The notes under the pieces: generated by a model | What the model was told of the DNA's origin: nothing | The model's input: only the letters and a program-made list of their open reading frames with translations | The model's database searches: none | From: Enterobacteriaceae bacterium RIT714 | GTDB taxonomy: Bacteria; Pseudomonadota; Gammaproteobacteria; Enterobacterales; Enterobacteriaceae | Direction: 5' to 3' | Length of the DNA: 64,000 nt | Assembly: GCA_009668015.1 (NCBI GenBank) | Contig: WJYB01000009.1 | Coordinates: 62,001 to 126,000 of the forward strand | Program-made: the position numbers and the translations under genes | Shown here: positions 55,373-64,000 of the stretch, piece by piece | How the letters are laid out: every line of letters starts with the position of its first letter | How positions within the stretch are numbered: position 1 is the first letter of the stretch

Positions 55373-56230
55373 TTACGCTTCGATAGCGGCGCGAAGTTTT
55401 TTCATGGCGTTCTTCTCAAGCTGACGCACACGTTCAGCGGAGACGCCGTAGCGGTCGGCCAGTTCCTGCAGCGTGGATTTGTTGTCTTCATCCAGCCAGC
55501 GGGCGCGGATAATCGCCTGGCTACGCTCGTCGAGACCTTCCATCGCGTGGGTCAGTTTGTTGGCGGCCTGATCTTCCCAGTTGTCCTCTTCGATGCCGTC
55601 AGCAAAGTTAGAGGTTTTGTCCTGCAGATACAGTACCGGTGCCATAGGCTGGCTATCCTGCGCATCGTCGTCAGCAGACATATCAAATGTCATATCCTGA
55701 GCAGCCATACGAGATTCCATCTCACGCACGTCTTTACTGGTCACACCCAGCTCGCGCGCCACCATTTCGACTTCTTCCTGGTTGAACCAGCCCAGACGCT
55801 GCTTGGCTTTACGCAGGTTGAAGAACAGTTTGCGCTGTGCTTTGGTCGTGGCGACTTTCACAATACGCCAGTTACGCAGGACGTATTCGTGAATTTCTGC
55901 TTTGATCCAGTGCACGGCGAAGGAGACCAGTCGCACGCCCACTTCTGGGTTAAAGCGACGTACCGCCTTCATCAGACCGATGTTGCCTTCCTGAATCAAG
56001 TCTGCCTGCGGCAGGCCATAGCCCGAGTAATTACGAGCAACGTGAACAACAAAGCGCAGGTGAGACAGGATCAGCGTCTTAGCTGCTTCCAGATCGCCCT
56101 GGTAATGCAGCTTTTCAGCCAGCTCCTTTTCTTCCTCGGCCGTCAACATCGGCCAGGTGTTAGCGGCCCGGATGTAAGATTCCAGGTTACCAACAGGTGC
56201 TAACGCTAAAGATTGCATTTCTTTGGTCAT
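55373..56230 (-). CDS. rpoH: RNA polymerase sigma-32 (heat shock)
   Basis: 285 residues (E. coli 284). It directs RNA polymerase to heat-shock promoters. Region 2 ([28 protein letters not shown]), the RpoH box ([15 protein letters not shown]) and the region 4.2 helix-turn-helix ([19 protein letters not shown]) are intact. In E. coli the 5' end of the mRNA folds as an RNA thermometer, and DnaK/FtsH control the protein; the sequence is similar enough to expect both. The start [12 protein letters not shown] differs from K-12 by a residue. The upstream region has a sigma-E promoter with a DnaA box. Confidence 0.98.
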   Translation of the reverse strand: MTKEMQSLALAPVGNLESYIRAANTWPMLTAEEEKELAEKLHYQGDLEAAKTLILSHLRFVVHVARNYSGYGLPQADLIQEGNIGLMKAVRRFNPEVGVRLVSFAVHWIKAEIHEYVLRNWRIVKVATTKAQRKLFFNLRKAKQRLGWFNQEEVEMVARELGVTSKDVREMESRMAAQDMTFDMSADDDAQDSQPMAPVLYLQDKTSNFADGIEEDNWEDQAANKLTHAMEGLDERSQAIIRARWLDEDNKSTLQELADRYGVSAERVRQLEKNAMKKLRAAIEA

Positions 56231-56330
56231 TCATTCCTCTCAATTTCGTATCTTCTGGCGGTGGTTTGTCCCCATCAGGCAACAAGCATGCCAAAGCTTT
56301 TGAGCAGTGAGACTAACATTCACACTTTTA

Positions 56331-56358
56331 TCAGACCGTGATTTTATCCACAAGTTCC
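56331..56358 (-). promoter_or_regulatory. Sigma-E promoter of rpoH with overlapping DnaA box
   Basis: On the minus strand the -35 GGAACTT (56352-56358) and -10 GTCTGA-type element (56331-56336 plus the next base) are 15 bases apart, as in E. coli rpoH P3. Within the spacer, TTATCCACA (56344-56352, plus strand) is a perfect DnaA box. DnaA is known to act at rpoH P3/P4 in E. coli. The start codon is about 100 bases downstream. Confidence 0.85.
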
Positions 56359-56431
56359 ATGTAACGCTGTGAATAGATTACGCACAAATTGTGACATGGA
56401 TTAGCGATCGCGGGGGAGAGTCAACAGGGAC

Positions 56432-56470
56432 TCTTTCCCTGCAAAGTGATGTACTCATTGCAGGGAAAGA
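56432..56470. repeat. Hairpin between ftsX and rpoH
   Basis: 11-bp perfect stem TTTCCCTGCAA / TTGCAGGGAAA with a 13-base loop, 17 bases after the ftsX stop. No T-run follows on the minus strand, so it may slow or only partly end ftsYEX transcription into rpoH. Confidence 0.6.
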
Positions 56471-56486
56471 TTATACCAGAGATTTT

Positions 56487-57542
56487 TTACTGCGGGGTAA
56501 AGTGACGTAAATGTTGTACCGTGGCAAGCCACGCGGCTACCCAGCCAATCATTGAGCACACCAGCAGCAGTAACAGGCACTCATCGAAAGATAAGCCACT
56601 GATATCAAACTTGGTTCCGAAAACCTGCGCCACTTCGGTGACGGCAGAAGAGAGCCGCATCACCAAAATTTCTGACAATATCAGTGAAAGAAATGCGCCG
56701 GAAAAACCGAGCAGTGCGCCACCGTAAAGGAACGGACGCAGGATAAATCCATCCGTCGCGCCGATCAGTTTTTGCACGTTAATGGTGTCACGGCGGGCAA
56801 AGATGCTCAGACGCACGCTGTTACCAATCACGAGGAAGACCGCCGCGACCATCAGCACGCCGATCATCGCCGCCACGCGCCCTACCAGCCCCGTCAGGGA
56901 AGCCAGACGCGCGAACCAGCTATCATCCATGCGCACTTCATCAATGCCGTTGATACGGGTGATGCGGTCGCGCAGGGTGTTAAGCGAATCGGTCCCCTGG
57001 AAATCCAGTTTCGGGATCACCACTGCTACCGCAGGCAGCGGGTTCTCTTCGAGCATATCCAGCGCGCCACCAAACCCGGACCAGTTGCGGAATTCGCCCA
57101 GCGCCTCGTCGCGCGACAGATAGTTGACCTTCTCTACGCCCTGTTCAGACTGGAGCTGCCCCACGACCTGCGCCGCCGCGTTATCATCCAGCGCTTTATC
57201 CAGATACACCGTAATTTGCGGCGAAGGATAGTATTGCGAAGCCGCCTCATTGACGTTTTTGTAGACCATATAGCAAACGCTCGGCAGCGTCAGGGAGATA
57301 GCGATAACCATCACCGTCAGGAACGTCGCCAGCGGTTTACTCTTCAGATCCTGCACTGCGCCGTGGAAGGCGTAGCGTACCTGCTCGTTAAAGACGTTGG
57401 TCTTACGGGAGTTTGGCTTCGGCGACGCTTTTGCGCGCTTCGGGGCGTTGCGGTGCCCATCCCCGCCGCCCTGCGGCTTGCGGAAACGATCAAATCGGTT
57501 CCCGAACTGTCGAATCTGGTTTATTGCGTCGCGCTTATTCAC
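56487..57542 (-). CDS. ftsX: Cell division protein FtsX
   Basis: 351 residues (E. coli 352). It is an inner-membrane protein with a cytoplasmic N-terminal region rich in Lys/Arg (about 1-70), four membrane segments and a large periplasmic loop that binds EnvC to activate the amidases AmiA and AmiB at the septum. The start is GTG (57540-57542), as in E. coli, and overlaps the ftsE end by eight bases. It is last in ftsYEX. Confidence 0.97.
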   Translation of the reverse strand: MNKRDAINQIRQFGNRFDRFRKPQGGGDGHRNAPKRAKASPKPNSRKTNVFNEQVRYAFHGAVQDLKSKPLATFLTVMVIAISLTLPSVCYMVYKNVNEAASQYYPSPQITVYLDKALDDNAAAQVVGQLQSEQGVEKVNYLSRDEALGEFRNWSGFGGALDMLEENPLPAVAVVIPKLDFQGTDSLNTLRDRITRINGIDEVRMDDSWFARLASLTGLVGRVAAMIGVLMVAAVFLVIGNSVRLSIFARRDTINVQKLIGATDGFILRPFLYGGALLGFSGAFLSLILSEILVMRLSSAVTEVAQVFGTKFDISGLSFDECLLLLLVCSMIGWVAAWLATVQHLRHFTPQ

Positions 57543-58200
57543 CGTGGCCTCCGTGCAAATGACCGTCGCTCAGCGTCAGCATGCGGTACGAACGGCGGGA
57601 GATGAGCCCGATATCGTGCGTCGCCATCAATACTGTCACCCCCACGCGGTTAAATTCCTCAAACAGACGCAGGATCCCTTCAGAGAGCGCATCATCCAGG
57701 TTACCGGTCGGTTCATCCGCCAGCAAAACGGCAGGCTTATTCACCACCGCGCGAGCAATGCCCACGCGCTGCTGTTCACCGCCAGAAAGCTGAATCGGGA
57801 AGTTTTTCGCTTTGTCGAGAAGGCCCACTTTGTCCAGCGCCGCCGAGACGCGACGGCGAATGTCATCAAAGCTGGCACCCGCAATAATCAGTGGGATCGC
57901 CACGTTATCGAATACGGTGCGATCCATCAGCAGGTGGTGATCCTGGAAAATCATCCCGATCTGGCGACGCAAAAACGGCACCTCACGGTTTTTCAGACGG
58001 CTAATATCATGGCCGCCAAAAAAGATGTTCCCGGCGCTTGGCCGTTCGATCCCACAGATAAGCTTGAGCAGGGTACTTTTCCCCGCGCCGGAGTGGCCGG
58101 TCAGGAATGCCATCTCGCCCGGCTGCAGGTGGAATGTCACCCCCTGCAGCGCTTGTCTCCCACCGAGATAGGCCTTGCTGACGTGTTCAAAGCGAATCAT
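57535..58200 (-). CDS. ftsE: Cell division ATP-binding protein FtsE
   Basis: 221 residues (E. coli 222). It is an ABC ATPase partner of FtsX: Walker [10 protein letters not shown] (about 35-43), signature LSGGEQQR, Walker [18 protein letters not shown] use by FtsEX drives a conformational change in the divisome rather than transport. It sits on the inner membrane face. Its start is 2 bases after ftsY stops. Confidence 0.97.
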   Translation of the reverse strand: MIRFEHVSKAYLGGRQALQGVTFHLQPGEMAFLTGHSGAGKSTLLKLICGIERPSAGNIFFGGHDISRLKNREVPFLRRQIGMIFQDHHLLMDRTVFDNVAIPLIIAGASFDDIRRRVSAALDKVGLLDKAKNFPIQLSGGEQQRVGIARAVVNKPAVLLADEPTGNLDDALSEGILRLFEEFNRVGVTVLMATHDIGLISRRSYRMLTLSDGHLHGGHGE

Positions 58201-58202
58201 TG

Positions 58203-59729
58203 TTAATCCTCTCGGGCAAATAGTGCCTCAATAAAGTCGCCCGCATTAAACGGACGTAAATCCTCGATACGTTCGCCAACACCGATGTAGCGAATTGGGA
58301 TGCTGAACTGATCCGCGACGGAGAAGATCACCCCACCCTTGGCGGTGCCGTCCAGTTTGGTCAGCGTAATCCCGGTCAGCCCAACCGCTTCATCAAACAG
58401 CTTCGCCTGGCTGATGGCGTTCTGTCCGGTGCTGGCGTCAATAGTCAGCATAATCTCATGCGGCGCGTCTTCGTCCAGTTTCTTCATCACGCGGACGATT
58501 TTCTTCAGCTCTTCCATCAGGTGCGATTTGTTCTGCAAACGCCCTGCGGTGTCGGCAATCAGCACATCCACGTTGCGCGCCTTCGCCGCCTGAATGGCAT
58601 CGAAAATCACGGAAGCGGAATCCGCACCGGTATGCTGCGCAATCACCGGAATATTGTTGCGCTGACCCCAGACCTGCAGCTGCTCAACCGCCGCCGCACG
58701 GAAGGTATCGCCCGCCGCCAGCATCACGGATTTACCCTGCTGTTCGAACTGACGCGCCAGCTTGCCAATGGTGGTGGTTTTCCCCACGCCGTTAACGCCC
58801 ACCATCAGAATAACAAAGGGCGTTTTGCCTTCAATATTAAGCGGTTCGTCAACTTTTGCGAGAATTTCGCCCATCTCTTCTTTCAGTAGGCCGTACAACG
58901 CTTCGGCATCGCGAAGCTGTTTGCGGCTTGCGCCTTCAGTCAGATTGGCGATGATTTTACGGGTGGTATCCACACCGACATCCGCAATCAGCAGCTGTTC
59001 TTCCAGCTCTTCAAACAGATCATCGTCGATTTTCTTACCGCGGAACAGACTGATAAATCCGGAACCCAGATTTTCTTTGGTTTTAATCAGGCTACGTTTC
59101 AGACGCGCGAAGAAACCTTCTTTAGTCGGTTTTTCCTGCTCCTGGGCCACCTCTTCTGCCAGGGTCTGGTCTTCTGTTTCTTCGACCGGAACAACCATGA
59201 CGGCTTCTTCAGCGGCCACCGCAGCCAGCGCCTGGGCTTCCAGCTCTTCGTCAGTCAGCTCCGGTTCGTTTTCGGCTTCTTCTTCAACGCCCTCAACGAT
59301 TTCGACAGTTTCGGCTTCCGCCTGCCACTCTTCCGGGGCGATCGCTTCTGCTTTGACCTCTTCCGGCAGCGGCAGCTCTTCGTGTTCAATCACCGCCTGA
59401 GGCGCCTCAACGGCCACCGGCTCAATAACCTCTTCTGCGATAACGTCTGCAACCGGTTCAGCCACAACGGGTTCTGGCTCAACGGGCTGCGGTTTCTCGC
59501 TTTCCTGAACCTGCTCGGTCACATCCACAAGTTCTTGCGCGAAGGAGTCTGTCTCTTCTTTACTGTGCGCAGGTTCTTCCGCTTCTATCGCGGCAGCTGT
59601 TTCGACGGGCGTTTCAGGTTGTGATGGTTCTTCAGCCGCCTGCTGCTCTTCGATTTTCTGTTCTGTTTCCTGCTCTTTTTCACCGAAGCCCAGCCAGGAA
59701 AAGAAGCCACGTTTTTTTTGTTTTGCCAT
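58203..59729 (-). CDS. ftsY: Signal recognition particle receptor FtsY
   Basis: 508 residues (E. coli 497). The N-terminal A domain (about 1-205) is very acidic (Glu/Ala/Val-rich), which accounts for the small length difference; it associates with lipid and SecYEG. The NG GTPase domain follows, with the P-loop GVNGVGKTTTIGKL, DTAGRLQNK and TKLDGTAKGG. It receives ribosome-nascent-chain complexes from Ffh-4.5S RNA. It is first in ftsYEX, divergent from rsmD over 127 bases. Confidence 0.97.
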   Translation of the reverse strand: MAKQKKRGFFSWLGFGEKEQETEQKIEEQQAAEEPSQPETPVETAAAIEAEEPAHSKEETDSFAQELVDVTEQVQESEKPQPVEPEPVVAEPVADVIAEEVIEPVAVEAPQAVIEHEELPLPEEVKAEAIAPEEWQAEAETVEIVEGVEEEAENEPELTDEELEAQALAAVAAEEAVMVVPVEETEDQTLAEEVAQEQEKPTKEGFFARLKRSLIKTKENLGSGFISLFRGKKIDDDLFEELEEQLLIADVGVDTTRKIIANLTEGASRKQLRDAEALYGLLKEEMGEILAKVDEPLNIEGKTPFVILMVGVNGVGKTTTIGKLARQFEQQGKSVMLAAGDTFRAAAVEQLQVWGQRNNIPVIAQHTGADSASVIFDAIQAAKARNVDVLIADTAGRLQNKSHLMEELKKIVRVMKKLDEDAPHEIMLTIDASTGQNAISQAKLFDEAVGLTGITLTKLDGTAKGGVIFSVADQFSIPIRYIGVGERIEDLRPFNAGDFIEALFARED

Positions 59730-59856
59730 CTGCGACTACACTCCTCGCGGTACTATATACATGGAAGCTAAAAAAATGATGAAATAGTCTATCACTTTAC
59801 CTAAGTAACATCACCGCCTGGAATCGCAGGCCAATTGTTAGCAGAGCTTTCCTGAA

Positions 59857-60456
59857 ATGAAGAAAACGAACCGCCCGGCCGGACAAATTCGCATTATCGG
59901 CGGCCAGTGGCGAGGCCGCAAACTGCCCGTCCCCGATAGCCCCGGCCTGCGCCCGACAACCGATCGCGTCAGAGAGACGCTGTTTAACTGGCTGGCGCCG
60001 TCGATGGTTGACGCTCACTGTCTGGATTGCTTTGCCGGAAGCGGCGCACTGGGACTCGAAGCGCTGTCGCGTTACGCTGCCAGCGCAACGTTGCTGGAGA
60101 TGGAGCGCGGTGTCGCACAGCAATTACAGCAGAATCTGGCTACCCTGAAGGCGGCGAATGCGAAAGTGGTGAATACCAACACGCTGGCATTCCTCGCGCA
60201 GACGGGCACGCCGCACGACGTCGTGTTTGTCGATCCCCCGTTTCGCAAAGGACTACTGGAAGAGACGCTGACGCTGCTGGAAAGCAACGGCTGGCTGGCG
60301 GATGACGCGCTTATCTATGTCGAAAGCGAAGTGGAACACGGCTTACCGCCAGTCCCGGTTCACTGGCGTCTGCACCGTGAACAGGTCGCAGGACAGGTGG
60401 CCTATCGTTTGTATCACCGTGAAGTACAAGGAGAGTCCGATGCCGGTACTGATTAA
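59857..60456 (+). CDS. rsmD: 16S rRNA (guanine966-N2)-methyltransferase
   Basis: 199 residues (E. coli 198). The class I SAM fold has LDCFAGSGALGLEALSR (motif I, about 48-64) and the catalytic FVDPPFRKG (motif IV). It methylates G966 of 16S rRNA in 30S subunits. It is cytoplasmic. The last 17 bases overlap the next gene, yhhL. Confidence 0.97.
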   Translation: MKKTNRPAGQIRIIGGQWRGRKLPVPDSPGLRPTTDRVRETLFNWLAPSMVDAHCLDCFAGSGALGLEALSRYAASATLLEMERGVAQQLQQNLATLKAANAKVVNTNTLAFLAQTGTPHDVVFVDPPFRKGLLEETLTLLESNGWLADDALIYVESEVEHGLPPVPVHWRLHREQVAGQVAYRLYHREVQGESDAGTD

Positions 60457-60721
60457 TCTTGGGCGTTTGCTGATGCTGGGCGTCTGGGCGTTCTTAATCC
60501 TCAATCTGGTGCACCCGTTCCCGCGCCCAATGAATATTTTCGTCAACGTTGCGCTGATTTTCACCGCCTTTATGCACGCTCTGCAGATGGTGATGCTGAA
60601 AAACGGTCTGCCGAAAGACGGACCGCAGATGACCGGCTGGCAGCAGCTACGCGTCTTTATTTTTGGCGTGTTCGAACTGCTGGTGTGGATGAAGAAGTTT
60701 AAGGCGCAGGCGAAGAAATAA
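60440..60721 (+). CDS. yhhL: DUF1145 inner-membrane protein YhhL
   Basis: 93 residues with two membrane segments (LGRLLMLGVWAFLILNLV and IFVNVALIFTAFMHALQMV) around the conserved HPFPRPMNIF, which is typical of DUF1145. The function is unknown. It starts inside the end of rsmD (17-base overlap) with GGAGAG upstream, so the two are co-translated. A longer frame beginning at 60302 is only the rsmD shadow. Confidence 0.9.
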   Translation: MPVLINLGRLLMLGVWAFLILNLVHPFPRPMNIFVNVALIFTAFMHALQMVMLKNGLPKDGPQMTGWQQLRVFIFGVFELLVWMKKFKAQAKK

Positions 60722-60733
60722 GCGGCCTGTTGC

Positions 60734-60951
60734 CCTCACCCTAACCCTCTCCCGGAGGGAGAGGGGACAGGACAGTGCCCCTTCGCCCCTCTGGGGAGAG
60801 TGATAAGACGGTGCGGCCAGTGCTCCCTCGCCCCTTTGGGGAGAGAGATAATACAGTGCGACCTGTGCCCCCTCGCCCCTCTGGGGATAGGGATAGTACA
60901 GTGCGGTCTGTGCCCCCTCGCCCCTTTGGGGAGAGGGCTGGGGTGAGGGGA
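60734..60951. repeat. Hairpin array with exact 45-bp period, yhhL-yhhM
   Basis: Four copies of CCCCT(C/T)TGGGGA have their CT(C/T)TGG starts at 60789, 60834, 60879 and 60924, exactly 45 bases apart. Linkers share GACAGTGC or TACAGTGCG...CTGTGC. The left end is CCCTCACCCTAACCCTCTCCC and the right end GAGAGGGCTGGGGTGAGGGG. It lies between convergent genes and touches the yhhM stop. Confidence 0.87.
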
Positions 60952-60953
60952 AA

Positions 60954-61313
60954 TCACGGCTGCGGTGTAAACCCTTCAAACCGCGACCCTTTATAGCTCA
61001 GCATCCCTTTATCCCCCACCGTCAGCTGATGGTACTGTTTCTCGTCCAGACGAAACGTCATCTCCAGCCCGCCGCTTTCGGGTTTAAAGCTTGCCTCATA
61101 GCGCATCGACGTGCCTGCGGGCGTCTCCTGCTGCTGGCGGGAGCGGCGATCGTTGAGCGGTTTCTCGCGCTTATGACTCACCATCACGCGTTTTTGCAGT
61201 AACGGCGCGGCGTCATTATCAGCCCTTTCGCGACGCTGCTGCACAAAGCGAAACGAGGCTGCAATCACGATGATCGCCACCACGATAATGAAAAAAAGCG
61301 GCATCTTGCTCAT
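60954..61313 (-). CDS. yhhM: DUF2500 membrane-anchored protein YhhM
   Basis: 119 residues, as in E. coli. A single N-terminal membrane segment (MPLFFIIVVAIIVIAASFRF) is followed by a basic region and a small beta-rich domain ending in MLSYKGSRFEGF. The function is unknown. It is convergent with yhhL across the 45-bp hairpin array and divergent from yhhN. Confidence 0.9.
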   Translation of the reverse strand: MSKMPLFFIIVVAIIVIAASFRFVQQRRERADNDAAPLLQKRVMVSHKREKPLNDRRSRQQQETPAGTSMRYEASFKPESGGLEMTFRLDEKQYHQLTVGDKGMLSYKGSRFEGFTPQP

Positions 61314-61442
61314 TGTTGAATCCCATCAGATTTTGCGGAAATCAGAATACCCCGTCCGATCCGGCATTGCCAAACGCCCGCTCGCGTCACTACACTGAAT
61401 CAGAGAGTATTTATCCAAAAATAACAGATACAGGGAGTTAAT

Positions 61443-62069
61443 ATGCTTTGGTCATTTATCGCTGTCTGTTTTTCCGCATGGCTTTACGTCGATGCGTCCT
61501 ATCGCGGCCCTGTCTGGCAGCGCTGGTTATTTAAGCCCGTGACCCTGCTTCTGCTCCTTCTGCTCGCATGGCAGGCCCCGATGTTCAACGCCGTCAGCTA
61601 TCTGGTGCTGGCAGGTCTGTGCGCCTCATTGATCGGCGATGCGTTAACGCTGCTGCCGCGTCAGCGCTTGCTGTACGCTATCGGCGCGTTTTTCCTCTCC
61701 CATCTGCTTTACACCATCTATTTCGCCAGCCAGATGACCCTTTCGTTCTTCTGGCCGTTACCGCTGGTGTTGCTGGTGATAGGCGCGCTGCTGGTGGCGG
61801 TGATCTGGACGCGTCTGGAAGAGATGCGCTGGCCGGTCTGCACGTTTATTGCCATGACGCTGGTGATGGTCTGGCTGGCCGGTGAACTGTGGTTCTTCCG
61901 CCCAACGTCACCGGCGATGTCGGCATTCTTCGGCGCGACGTTATTACTGCTGGGAAATATTGTCTGGCTGGGCAGTCATTATCGCCGCCGATTCCGTGCG
62001 GACAACGCCATCGCCGCCGCCTGCTATTTCGCCGGGCATTTCCTGATCGTCCGTTCGCTGTATATTTAA
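61443..62069 (+). CDS. yhhN: TMEM86/YhhN-family membrane protein
   Basis: 208 residues, as in E. coli. It is a hydrophobic protein of about seven or eight membrane segments in the YhhN family, whose animal members (TMEM86B) are lysoplasmalogenases; the bacterial activity is not established. The start at 61443 follows CAGGGAG. The zntA promoter begins immediately after the stop. Confidence 0.92.
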   Translation: MLWSFIAVCFSAWLYVDASYRGPVWQRWLFKPVTLLLLLLLAWQAPMFNAVSYLVLAGLCASLIGDALTLLPRQRLLYAIGAFFLSHLLYTIYFASQMTLSFFWPLPLVLLVIGALLVAVIWTRLEEMRWPVCTFIAMTLVMVWLAGELWFFRPTSPAMSAFFGATLLLLGNIVWLGSHYRRRFRADNAIAAACYFAGHFLIVRSLYI

Positions 62070-62076
62070 TTAACGC

Positions 62077-62108
62077 TTGACTCTGGAGTCGACTCCAGAG
62101 TGTATGCT
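62077..62108 (+). promoter_or_regulatory. ZntR-controlled promoter of zntA
   Basis: The -35 TTGACT (62077-62082) and -10 TATGCT (62103-62108) are 20 bases apart, the long spacer that MerR-family activators require. A perfect 22-bp palindrome built on ACTCTGGAGTC (62080-62101) fills the spacer. It is almost the same as the E. coli zntA promoter, where ZntR untwists the DNA on binding zinc. Confidence 0.93.
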
Positions 62109-62145
62109 GCGGTTAATGAGAAAATTATCATTACCGGAGAGTGCC

Positions 62146-64000
62146 ATGTCGACTCCAGATACACCGAAAAAAGTGCCGCAATTCTCGGCACTTAAACTCA
62201 GTCCCGTTCCCGCAAAAGACGATTGCTGTGGCGATTGCCAGGCTGACACGCAAGCCTCTCCAGCCTTTGCTGGCAGCGGCGATCGTTACACCTGGATTGT
62301 AAACGGCATGGACTGCGCCGCCTGCGCCCGTAAGGTCGAAAATGCGGTGAAGCAAGTGCCGGGAGTCCATCACGTACAGGTGCTATTCGCTACCGAGAAA
62401 CTGGTGGTCAGCGCGGACCAGGACGTTACCGCCCGCATCGAAGCCGCCGTGACAAAAGCGGGTTATTCCCTGCGCAGCGAAAATGCGCCTGCCGAAAAAA
62501 CCGCTCCGCTACGGGAAAATCTGCCCCTCATCACCCTGATTATCATGATGGCGTTGAGCTGGACTTTGGAACAGTTTAACCACCCCTTCGGCAATCTGGC
62601 GTTTGTCGCCACAACGCTGGTCGGCCTGTTCCCCGTTGCGCGCCAGGCGCTGCGCCTGATGAAAAGCGGTAGCTGGTTCGCCATTGAAACGTTAATGAGC
62701 GTCGCGGCAATCGGTGCGCTGTTTATTGGTGCGACGGCAGAAGCGGCGATGGTGCTTTTGCTGTTTTTGATCGGCGAACGCCTTGAAGGCTGGGCCGCGA
62801 GCCGTGCGCGCAAAGGGGTGAGCGCGCTAATGGCGTTAAAACCGGAAACGGCGACGGTCGTGATCGACGGAGAACGAAATACGGTCGCCATCACCACGCT
62901 GCGCCCGGGGGATGTGATTGAAGTGTCCGCCGGAGGGCGTCTGCCTGCCGATGGCGCGTTGATGACCGCCGCCGCCAGCTTTGATCAAAGCGCCCTCACC
63001 GGCGAATCAATTCCAGTCGAACGCGCGACGGGCGAAAAAGTGCCTGCCGGGGCGACCAGCGTTGACCGTCTGGTCCAGCTGAAAGTGCTCTCCGAGCCTG
63101 GCGACAGCGCCATTGACCGCATTCTCAAGCTGATTGAAGAAGCCGAAGAGCGCCGCGCGCCTGTTGAGCGCTTTATCGATCGTTTCAGTCGGATCTATAC
63201 CCCGGTGATTATGCTGATCGCTCTGCTGGTGGCGATTGTCCCGCCGCTGATATTCGGCGCGCCGTGGGAAAGCTGGATCTACAAAGGCCTGACGCTGCTG
63301 CTGATTGGCTGCCCGTGCGCTCTGGTGATCTCCACGCCAGCCGCGATCACCTCGGGTCTGGCAGCAGCAGCCCGGCGCGGTGCGCTCATTAAAGGCGGCG
63401 CGGCGCTTGAGCAGTTGAGCCAGATCCGGCAGATCGCCTTCGACAAAACCGGGACGCTGACCGTGGGTAAACCGCAGGTCACCGGGATTTATCCGCATGA
63501 GATCACCGAAGAGGCGCTGCTCACCCTGGCTGCCGCCGTTGAGCAAGGTTCCACGCATCCGCTGGCGCAGGCGATTGTGCGTGAAGCGCAGCGACGCGGG
63601 CTGAATATTCCGCTCGCTACCGCGCAGCGGGCGCTGGTGGGTTCCGGCATTGAGGCCGACGTTGAGGGTCAAAAAGTGCTGATTGGCGCAGCTGATAAAT
63701 TCCCTGCGGGCGATTTCAGCCAGCGGATTGGCGAGCTGGAGCAAGCCGGGCAGACGGTCGTGACCGTTGCGGTAGACGGTGTGGTAAAAGGCGTGCTGGC
63801 GCTGCGCGATACGCTGCGTGACGATGCCAAAGAGGCCGTTGCCTCGCTACATCAGTTGGGGATTCAGGGGGTTATTCTCACCGGTGATAACCCGCGTGCC
63901 GCGGCTGCGATTGCGAATGAGCTGGGTCTTTCTTTCAGGGCGGGTTTGCTGCCTGCAGATAAAGTCCAGGCGGTGACCGGGCTGAACGCGCGCGCGCCGC
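62146..64000 (+). CDS. zntA: Zn2+/Cd2+/Pb2+-exporting P-type ATPase, N-terminal 618 residues
   Basis: The gene runs off the window; about 618 of roughly 732 residues are visible. The N-terminal part has cysteines in DDCCGDC (27-31) and the metal-binding motif GMDCAAC (C57, C60). Then follow membrane helices, the TGES phosphatase motif (ALTGES), the CPC ion-binding motif (LIGCPCALV) and the phosphorylation site DKTGTLT; TGDN is seen near the end. It pumps zinc, cadmium and lead out across the inner membrane. ATG 62146 follows CCGGAGAG and is 38 bases after the ZntR-type promoter. Confidence 0.97.
   Translation, partial: MSTPDTPKKVPQFSALKLSPVPAKDDCCGDCQADTQASPAFAGSGDRYTWIVNGMDCAACARKVENAVKQVPGVHHVQVLFATEKLVVSADQDVTARIEAAVTKAGYSLRSENAPAEKTAPLRENLPLITLIIMMALSWTLEQFNHPFGNLAFVATTLVGLFPVARQALRLMKSGSWFAIETLMSVAAIGALFIGATAEAAMVLLLFLIGERLEGWAASRARKGVSALMALKPETATVVIDGERNTVAITTLRPGDVIEVSAGGRLPADGALMTAAASFDQSALTGESIPVERATGEKVPAGATSVDRLVQLKVLSEPGDSAIDRILKLIEEAEERRAPVERFIDRFSRIYTPVIMLIALLVAIVPPLIFGAPWESWIYKGLTLLLIGCPCALVISTPAAITSGLAAAARRGALIKGGAALEQLSQIRQIAFDKTGTLTVGKPQVTGIYPHEITEEALLTLAAAVEQGSTHPLAQAIVREAQRRGLNIPLATAQRALVGSGIEADVEGQKVLIGAADKFPAGDFSQRIGELEQAGQTVVTVAVDGVVKGVLALRDTLRDDAKEAVASLHQLGIQGVILTGDNPRAAAAIANELGLSFRAGLLPADKVQAVTGLNARAP

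Overview
This window is ordinary enterobacterial chromosome. Gene order and near-identical protein lengths match the yhgF-feo to zntA stretch (about 76-78 min) of Escherichia coli K-12. The GC content, the family of CCCTCACCC/GGGTGAGGG intergenic hairpins and an ERIC-like element suggest a relative of Enterobacter, Lelliottia or Leclercia rather than E. coli itself. That genus assignment is an inference from memory.

Layout: (1) 1-3950, end of yhgF (tex), the ferrous iron uptake operon feoABC, and a small DUF1471 secreted protein where K-12 has yhgA. (2) 4062-7808, bioH (biotin), gntX, nfuA (Fe-S carrier) and the gluconate permease gntT. (3) 7845-15629, maltodextrin genes malPQ and their activator malT. 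(4) 15692-19425, glycerol-3-phosphate genes glpR, glpG, glpE and glpD; the rtc RNA-repair genes found here in K-12 are absent. (5) 19575-28943, the glycogen operon glgBXCAP. (6) 29185-33722, asd, yhgN, an accessory segment of about 0.9 kb with one unknown acidic protein, then gntU. (7) 33726-38373, gntK, gntR, yhhW, yhhX, the small RNA ryhB and yhhY. (8) 38538-45932, ggt, yhhA and the glycerophosphodiester operon ugpBAECQ. (9) 46154-46740, a phd-doc toxin-antitoxin pair. (10) 46887-53771, branched-chain amino acid transport livKHMGF and livJ, with panM between them. (11) 53970-55235, a PuuE/GabT-type aminotransferase. (12) 55373-62069, rpoH, ftsYEX, rsmD, yhhL, yhhM and yhhN. (13) 62146 to the end, most of zntA.

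How the genes work together: GntR operators are visible at both gntT and gntKU, so a single regulator encoded here links low- and high-affinity gluconate uptake to gluconate phosphorylation. MalT boxes and a CRP site lie between malP and malT, and GlpR operators lie in front of glpD. Two Fur-type sites, before feoA and before ryhB, place ferrous uptake and iron sparing in one region. A PhoB-type site precedes ugpB. rpoH keeps a sigma-E promoter overlapping a consensus DnaA box, and zntA has the 20-bp-spacer palindromic promoter expected for ZntR.

Most genes are housekeeping and well known. The points worth a second look are non-coding or accessory: arrays of GC-rich hairpins with a period near 45 bp, one of them inside the ugp operon; a REP-plus-terminator composite seen three times; the unknown segment at 31.4-32.3 kb; the phd-doc insertion; and a half-operator repeat at the start of zntA. 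I found no CRISPR array, tRNA, rRNA, transposase or integrase.
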